A stretch of 13,269 bases of DNA from Ettlia oleoabundans (taxonomy: Eukaryota > Chlorophyta > Chlorophyceae > Chlamydomonadales), in the NCBI GenBank assembly GCA_019693395.1, contig JAAMXP010001413.1:2024-15292 (forward strand), read 5' to 3'. The position numbers and the translations under genes were made by a program. Numbering within the stretch: position 1 is the first letter of the stretch; each line of letters begins with the position of its first letter. A model generated the notes under the pieces. The model saw only the letters and a program-made list of their open reading frames with translations, was not told the DNA's origin and did not search any database. Below are positions 8,101 to 13,269 of this stretch, piece by piece.

Positions 8101-11100
8101 GCTGCTGCTGCGGTGCGTGCTGCTGCTGTTGTTTATGGACGTCAATTGCTCCCAGGGAAGTGTACATGACTCCTGTTTATGGCCGGCAGCAACAGTTGGG
8201 GGCCATGTAGCCCAAACCGACCCAACCCCGGCCTTTTTGGCACAATTTGGTTGCGCGGGAGCAATGCCTTCTTTGCTTCCTTTTCAAAGATCCAACCTGT
8301 GCTGCTGCAGCACCCCAGTCTACAGGGCGCCTTTCAAGCTACGTTTGCTCCATCTTTTCTGTTCCCCTGTACCTTGCTTCTGCTCCTCACAGGGGGGCAG
8401 TTGCCGCCGCCAAGACTCTGGAAGCAGAGGAACAGGGGGCGGTGGCAATGGAGGCGGATGGTGGAGCAGCAGCAGAGCATGGTGAGCACCACCACAAGCA
8501 TGACCACGACCACAGCCACCACAACCACAGCAGCGAGGAGGGGCATGGGCATGGGCATAAACACGAACATGGGGAGCATGAGCACGCACATGCGCATGAC
8601 AAGGAGCACCACCACCACCACGATCACAAACACGACGACGGCCATGAGCACAACCATGAAGGTGAGGAAGACCACAAGCGCGTGTATCGCGACACGACAG
8701 TCAACGCATTTGTTGGTGCCTGCTGGCAGGCTTCCAACCCTCATGTCATGCTTGCTTCATTGCCGGCTTGCCTAACGTGCCAGCCACTTGGTGAAACGCC
8801 TCAACTGCAGTGTTTTCTTGTGTCGCCCCATGCCTTATAGTTTGTTGTGAGTTTGCCAGTGCAACACTCTTGTGCTGACTGCGCCCTGGTGATGTGTCGC
8901 GTGCAGGACATGTCCACAACCACCACGACCACGACCACAACCATGGAAAGAAGCGGGAGCGGCATGAAACCACCGCCGCCAGCCGCTTTGGCATCAAGAG
9001 CTTTGTGTACTCTCGGCGACGGCCGTTCCACCCACAGCGGTAAGTTGGTTTGCTGGCTGGTTGGGCAAAGGGCTGGGTGGCTGGCTGCTGGCTGAGCACA
9101 GGCTTCAGGGGTGGGTGGGTGCAAGGGGCTGTGGTGTAGGTTGCTGAAATCCAGTCAAACAAAGATGGTCTTAAAAGGGCCTCAGCCGGTGTGTTAGCCT
9201 AAGGGCTGGGCATTGAAACGGATGGAACGTGCCTGCACCGGCATTGTCCCAGGGTATAGGGCGCGCACGTCCTGTGCCTTCTGCTACCCTGTCCCTGGGT
9301 CACCTTCAGCTAGGCAGCTTAGCTCAAACAGTAGAGCCAAAATTACTTGTGATGGGATATATGCGAACGTGCAGTCTGAAGGATCTGGTGCTGCGTTGGA
9401 TGCCAGTGTCCCGGAACAAGCCTGATAACCACATCTTGAGGTACAACTACACATGTTTTTTGAAAGTTTCAACCCAAATTTCAACACTGGTGTGCGCAAT
9501 CTGTCCACATGCAGGCTGAAGGACTTGGTGCTACGCTGGATGCCAGTGTCCCACAACAAGGCCATCGGCGACTCCGCGCCTGAGCTGGGTGAGGCTCAAT
9601 GTCAGACCAATGCCTACGGCTGCCGCTGGTTTGCCCTGCTCTAATGGCGGACATAGCTGTTTCTGTTCTTCGGAAACCCCAGCTGCCGCAGGTTTGCAAC
9701 ATTCAGCAGACTTTTGGTTCACTTGCTGTGGATGTGGTCCTGGGCAAAACAAAATACCATTCTGCCTGGTTGTGCTGACGCCCTGCCATCCCACCCCCTG
9801 CCCCACACCCGACCCCAACCCCCGGCGCAGGCGCCTCTCCCATCAAGACGGTGCTTCGCTCCAAGGGCTTCATGTGGATAGCCAATTCACACACCACCGC
9901 ATTCTACTGGAGCCACGCTGGGCAGCACTTTGAGATCCGCGACGAGGGCGAGTGGTGCGTGCCTGGATCTATACGTTATTGAGTACAAGAAGTATTTGCA
10001 CTGGTTGTGCAGGAGTGAAGGCAGCGGCGGACTGGCAGTGGTGGTGCCTGTGGTGGCACAAGGGTATCCAATTTTGCTGCTGGGCTTCTGACCGATGTGG
10101 GGCAGTCAGGCTCCTACACCATACCACGCCGTGGTGCAAGATATACCATTTGTTGACTTCGTCTGTGCCTCCGGTGCCAGCCAAACCTCCCCAGATTGCC
10201 ACCATGCTGCAGACCTTAAAATTGCCACCTGTTGTTGGGCGTCTAACTTTACACTGCTGCTTTGCAGGTGGTCGGCGGTGCCCGAGTCCGACTGGCCTGA
10301 AAACGAAGGGCAGCAGGGCGTGATCTTGGCGGATTTTGACGTGGCGGGTGACTACGGCGACAGGCGGCAGGTACGCATGCGACTCTTTTTACTGCTAGTG
10401 CTAGGTTCTGCCCTGTTACGGATATCGCATCCCTGTGCAAACACAACTGCAGCATGTGGAAGTGTACCAACAGAGTAGGTTGTTATGGCTGTGTTGTGTG
10501 TCCGTCCTTTATGGTTTCTACCATTTCCTTGGTTCTTCATGATGTCTGCCACCTGTCATGCCCATTATCTGTGTGTTCATCGTTGCTAGCCAGCCAGTCA
10601 GCCAGCTTGATATCCTTTTTCTGTCCTGCCCTTGGTCCTTTGCCCTTTGCCCCATGGCAAATGGCAAAACACTGTCATTGAAAATGCCGGGATAGTCTGT
10701 TGTTGGTTGCGCGAAATGGTAGCCAGCCAGAGGCGGCCTGCTCCGGCCAAGGCTGGGCAGGCCGTTTCCTCTGCTGGCTTCCGCAACCCACGCCTTAGGG
10801 CGTAGTCTTTCGTTCTGTTGGTTGCACGTGCAGGAGATTGTGTTCATCGGCGCCAGCATGGACCGTGCCGCCATTGAGCAGCAGCTAGACTCAGCAATGC
10901 TTACTGACAAGGGTGGGTGCATGCGTGAATGTCCCGCCAAGCAGCTGTTGCTGGTACCAAATTGCGGCGTGCTTAGTTCAAGTGTAGCCTGTCCCTTTAT
11001 TCAGGCGCTGCCAGCACATGTGCCATGCTGTTGGGATTTGCGCAACAACTGGGCAGTCCTCCCACACACCCGCCGCTGGCGTGCACCTGCTGTCTGTCTT

Positions 11101-11321
11101 GCGCCCTGCTGTTGGAGCTGCATGTTCAGCATCCTCCTGGCGAATGGTTGGCACTGGCCTGTAGTGCTCATGCTGTTGATTTGTACCGCCTGCTCCCTGG
11201 CTTGACCTGTACCGCTGCAGAGATGGAGCAGTACCGTGCCAACTACAGCAAGCAGCCCGACCCGCCGCACCCTGGCCTGGAGCCCCTCAAGCAGCAGCGG
11301 CACCAGCACCAGATGCACTAA
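5109..11321 (+). CDS. COG0523/CobW-family metallochaperone GTPase with His-rich metal-binding segment
   Basis: Exons: 5109-5119, 5407-5462, 5603-5801, 6261-6335, 6703-6821, 7178-7298, 7553-7652, 7904-8001, 8393-8661, 8907-9039, 9515-9588, 9831-9954, 10268-10370, 10834-10912, 11221-11321. All phases match, giving 1662 nt and 553 residues. Visible motifs are Walker A GFLGAGKTT (18-26), the thiol metal site GCACC (84-88) after IELAN, ENSGVAEP (118-125), the guanine-specificity motif NKAD (202-205) and VVRCSQGEVP around 228-237. A segment with 36 His in 74 residues (289-362) follows, then the CobW C-terminal domain (about 376-505: FHPQR, SKGFMWIANSH, GQHFEIRDEGEWW, GDRRQEIVFIG). COG0523 proteins are GTP-hydrolysing metal-transfer chaperones, many for zinc. 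Algal zinc-deficiency-induced ZCP proteins belong here, but I cannot say which subfamily this is. The short N-terminus MAERGGKKKP has no transit peptide, so a cytosolic location is inferred. The ATG has G at -3 and +4. Confidence 0.95.
5120..5406 (+). other. First intron, after an 11-nt first coding exon
   Basis: The donor is AAAG|GTGCGT directly after ATGGCGGAAAG and the acceptor is TTGCTGCAG|GGG. Splicing joins MAE to RGGKKKPVPVTMLSG in phase 2. Without this intron the Walker A frame has no ATG close by, and the ATG frame does not reach Walker A. An alternative acceptor at 5218 would need a phase 0 donor, so it does not fit. Confidence 0.8.
7653..7903 (+). other. GC-AG intron
   Basis: The exon ends ...NPLAQ with CAG followed by GCAAGC, and the next exon starts after GTCCTGCAG with GTGGTGCGA (VVRCSQGEV). 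Both sides are phase 0 and the product LNPLAQVVRCSQGEV fits the family. The nearby GT (ATGG|GTGGGA, 7662) is in the wrong phase. GC-AG introns are a known minor class and can be weak, regulated sites. Confidence 0.8.
8480..8944 (+). other. His-rich metal-binding segment, split by an intron
   Basis: Codons for residues 289-362 hold 36 histidines, mostly as HxH, HHH or HDH patterns with Asp, Glu and Gly. They are spread over the end of exon 9 (to 8661) and the start of exon 10 (from 8907). The segment lies between the GTPase domain and the C-terminal domain, the usual place for metal-binding loops in COG0523 proteins. The nearly pure CAC/CAT/GAC/GAG codon run makes long valine-rich open frames on the opposite strand that are not genes. 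Confidence 0.9.
9375..9440 (+). other. Duplicated cassette exon (extra copy) of the CobW C-terminal domain
   Basis: After ACGTGCAG the sequence reads T-CTG-AAG-GAT and so on, encoding LKDLVLRWMPVSRNK, then PDNHILR, before a donor-like GAG|GTACAA. Over 46 nt it differs from the downstream exon (9515 onward) at 7 sites. Only one residue changes (His to Arg); the other five codon differences are silent. The unit is 66 nt with the same phase on both sides, so inclusion inserts 22 residues after Arg394 and keeps frame. It cannot replace the downstream exon, because joining it to 9831 shifts frame. It may be an alternatively included exon or a decaying copy. Confidence 0.7.
9515..9588 (+). other. 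Canonical exon 11 of the COG0523 gene
   Basis: It encodes LKDLVLRWMPVSHNKAIGDSAPELG, in phase with exon 10 (CG|G) and exon 12 (G|GC), and continues naturally to ASPIKTVLRSKGFMW. It is separated from the upstream copy by a 74-bp potential intron (9441-9514). Confidence 0.9.
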
Positions 11322-11919
11322 TTAAAGGATCACTGGAAGAAAGGATCACTGGAAGGAAGCTTCACGATTCGAGCCTGAAGAAGAGAAACCGAGACCTTGG
11401 TTCAAGGATGAGAACAAGCACAGTCTGCACTGTCTCAAGACCTTTCATGTGTTGTGGAAATTATGGCAAAGATGCACGCTGGCGGTTGTCAGGAAAGATG
11501 ATGCTTTTTTGACCCAAGAACGTCTTATTAGGTGGTATGCACAGCAGTTGTCGCTGGCCACAACTCTTAAAGCCATCCCTGCTGGCCCTCATCAGCACAG
11601 CCTGATGCACGCCACAGCTTAGCGCTATTCTATTTCTTTCATGCTGATGTGATCCTGAACTAATGCCTGGCAGGATGTGTGCCTGCGGAAATGAAAGCAT
11701 GCATAGCTGGACTAGCCCTTGTTCTGTCCTTTCAACAAGCATGTTGCTTTCAGATTGCTGAACTGCTGTATCAGCAACCTGCCGTGTTTCAGGCTGTGGC
11801 GCCTGCTCTCGCCGCGTCCAATCATCAAAACCTATGTCAAGCAAGATGCCTGTCCCACTCTACTCTGCTGCCTTGCTGGTCAGAGTATTTTTGCTGTGTT
11901 GTCAGTTTGTTGTTGCCTT
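11322..11919. other. Intergenic region between converging genes
   Basis: It holds the 3' UTRs of the COG0523 gene (plus) and the unknown minus-strand gene. No coding evidence was found; a 127-codon minus frame has no recognisable features. No TGTAA is seen on the plus strand before 12096, so the COG0523 transcript may end with another signal or run into the neighbour. Confidence 0.6.
11324..11355 (+). repeat. Perfect 16-bp tandem duplication in the 3' UTR
   Basis: AAAGGATCACTGGAAG occurs twice back to back, starting three bases after the stop codon of the COG0523 gene. Confidence 0.95.
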
Positions 11920-11924
11920 TTACA
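11920..11924 (-). terminator. TGTAA overlapping the stop codon
   Basis: The last codons read ATG TAA, so the chlorophyte poly(A) motif TGTAA is formed by the stop codon itself. No other minus-strand TGTAA was seen between 11321 and 11919. It may or may not be the functional signal. Confidence 0.3.
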
Positions 11925-13269
11925 TGACGCAGCCTGAGATGCCGCAGAACTGGCTCACGGCCACTGCGGGAGTAGGGGTGCCTGGCTTCAGCTTGGCCAG
12001 CTGGCGGTGGATGTGGCGGATGCCAACCTCATCAGCCAGCATCCTGAGGAACACATCCCTGCAGCTATGGCGACACAAAGGTCATGCAGTTACTTTGTAA
12101 GGTGGAAAGAAGTAGGTTGTGCACTACAGAAGACAATCGTACAGTACAGCGGAAGGAACCATTTGAGCTATTAATTGTTGCTGCAGCAAGCGGGGACCGC
12201 CAAGTACGGCACCGGCATGCATCCAAAGGATGCAACAAGCATATGGCAGGCCCAGCACGAGCGGCAGCCGCTGTTGATCTAAGGTACTGCCACGTACTTG
12301 AGGCTGGCTGAGACGGGCAGGGCATAGTAGGCTTGGGCGGCTGGTGGCGCGTTAGCGCGCTCCCAGTTTGGCAGACGCCCAGGTCGCTCAAGCATGCGCA
12401 GAATTGTGGACAGCCTGCCTTTCAAGCAAGTCAGGCAGTAGTACGCGTTTATGTTGCACAGCATCTTGTGTGCGGCTTGAAAAAAGCATGCAATGAAGAA
12501 CCAACATCAGCACCACCCTGTGCGCCATTGTAGTGGCACTCACCACCACAGATCTTCCTCCGCTCGGAACACCTGGTAGGCATGGATCACACTGGGAGCC
12601 AGGGCATACACCACACAGCACTGCAGGACAAGGGAGGGAAGGCGGACGAGGCAGGACATCATCGCCATGTCGTCGCAGCGCGCCAAACTTGTCTGACCAA
12701 GGGCGCTGCTCCAGCAGTCGGCTAGGTTTGGCTCAGGCTGGACAGATGCACGGCTGGCAGCGAGGCATGTGCCATTGCCGCTGGCAGCCAGCAGAGTGGA
12801 CAGGTTGGGCATAAACACAGTTTGTTGCCCTTGTCCTGCCACTTGTCCTGCCATTTGTCCTGCCACTTGTCCTGCCTGGAGGAGGAGGTTTGCGGTGATG
12901 AACAGTTCCATGATTCTTTCCAGCAGCGTTGGGGCAACAGCTGGGTCCAGATTGCGGCCAGCCAGCACAGGAAGCATGTGATGCAGGTGGAAGGTACGGG
13001 GCAGCGCTTGTGGCAGTACAATCGTTGTGAGGAGGAAGAGGGCCAGCACTGCCTGGAGTACGGGGCTACTGCCTCCAGGCAGGCGATACTGGAAGGCAGC
13101 AGTGCCATAGGCAGATCCATCTCAAACCTTAAGGCTTGCCGGTAGCTGGCTAGCAAAGCCTGCAGTAGGGGTGCGCGCTGAGCTTCCCACAGCCAAGCGC
13201 TTACTTGCGTGCTGGGAGCGCATGCAGTCCACCTGTATTGTAATCGTGTGCAGCCAGCCGTTGTCGGGG
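11920..13269 (-). CDS. Unrecognised hydrophobic helical protein, C-terminal part (5' partial)
   Basis: The last exon (12058-11920) is clear: CTGCAG acceptor, then DVFLRMLADEVGIRHIHRQL, ending ISGCVM and TAA. It joins in phase 2 to an exon ending at 12298 (CTCAA|GTACGT) that reads MLCNINAYYCLTCLKGRL up to YYALPVSASL. Further upstream, a frame open from about 13121 to 12540 gives hydrophobic sequence (QAVLALFLLTTIVLPQAL, LLERIMELFITANLLLQ, VVYALAPSVIHAYQVFRAEE). The junction between 12573/12544 and about 12464 is unresolved: the strong donor TGGTG|GTGAGT is phase 2, but the next exon seems to need phase 0 or 1. The better phase match is CAG|GTGTTC at 12573 to CACAAG|ATG at 12464. A pyrimidine-rich acceptor near 12621 suggests that 12622-12880 may be intronic. 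I do not recognise the family; a helical-repeat or multi-pass membrane protein are the two options. Confidence 0.5.
12059..12297 (-). other. Last intron of the unrecognised minus-strand gene
   Basis: The donor is AA|GTACGT and the acceptor CATAGCTGCAG|G, phase 2, length 239 bp. Splicing yields SASLKDVFLRM, a smooth helical sequence. Confidence 0.75.
12829..12876. repeat. Four 12-bp tandem units
   Basis: Four near-identical units of the type ACTTGTCCTGCC lie in tandem. In the minus frame they encode AGQV, AGQM, AGQV and AGQG. If 12622-12880 is an intron they are non-coding. Confidence 0.9.

Noticed and set aside
8334..8744. Minus-strand Val/Met/Cys-rich frames that look like membrane proteins
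   Set aside because: They are antisense of the CAC/CAT His codons of the COG0523 gene, which has full family motifs on the plus strand.
9375..9588. Mutually exclusive exon pair
   Set aside because: The upstream copy ends in a different phase from the canonical exon, so substitution would shift the frame of exon 12.
11461..11844. 127-codon minus-strand frame between converging genes
   Set aside because: No domain, no splice or homology cue, and it lies where both 3' UTRs are expected.
12829..12876. CRISPR-like array
   Set aside because: Units are 12 bp, contiguous and without spacers, in a eukaryotic intron-rich setting: a simple minisatellite.

Overview
The window looks like nuclear DNA of a chlorophyte green alga, probably Chlamydomonadales/Sphaeropleales-like. 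It is GC-rich, with short exons separated by many spliceosomal introns (mostly GTGAGT/GTGGGT-type donors and CTGCAG-type acceptors). It has CAG/CTG and alanine/glutamine-rich coding repeats and a TGTAA-type poly(A) signal behind one gene. No bacterial-style operons, ribosome binding sites, tRNA, rRNA or CRISPR were seen. All gene models below were built by hand from splice motifs and reading-phase agreement, without transcript data.

Layout. (1) 1-1790, minus strand: 3' part of a low-complexity Q/A/P/S-rich protein of unknown function; two exons resolved, the 5' end not found. (2) About 1800-2685: no convincing gene; two perfect hairpins side by side at 2160-2198. (3) 2686-4450, minus strand: a three-exon gene for a putative plastid-targeted coiled-coil and membrane protein; its second intron is open in frame. 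(4) 4451-5108: intergenic region shared by two divergent genes. (5) 5109-11321, plus strand: a complete 15-exon gene for a COG0523/CobW-family metallochaperone GTPase (553 residues). It has an extreme His-rich metal-binding segment and an extra duplicated exon. (6) 11322-11919: the space between two converging 3' ends, with a 16-bp tandem repeat. (7) 11920-13269, minus strand: 3' part of an unrecognised hydrophobic, helix-rich protein that runs off the window.

The best-supported biology is the COG0523 gene. Every family motif is visible (Walker A, GCxCC, ExSGxxxP, NKxD, CobW C-terminal domain), and fifteen exons join in phase to a single stop. The most interesting structure is a 66-nt exon-like copy (9375-9440) just upstream of the canonical exon at 9515-9588. 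It has good splice sites, symmetric phase and mostly silent differences, so including it would add 22 residues in frame to the C-terminal domain. The genes otherwise look like an ordinary eukaryotic neighbourhood; no shared pathway is evident beyond the divergent pairing of genes 3 and 5.
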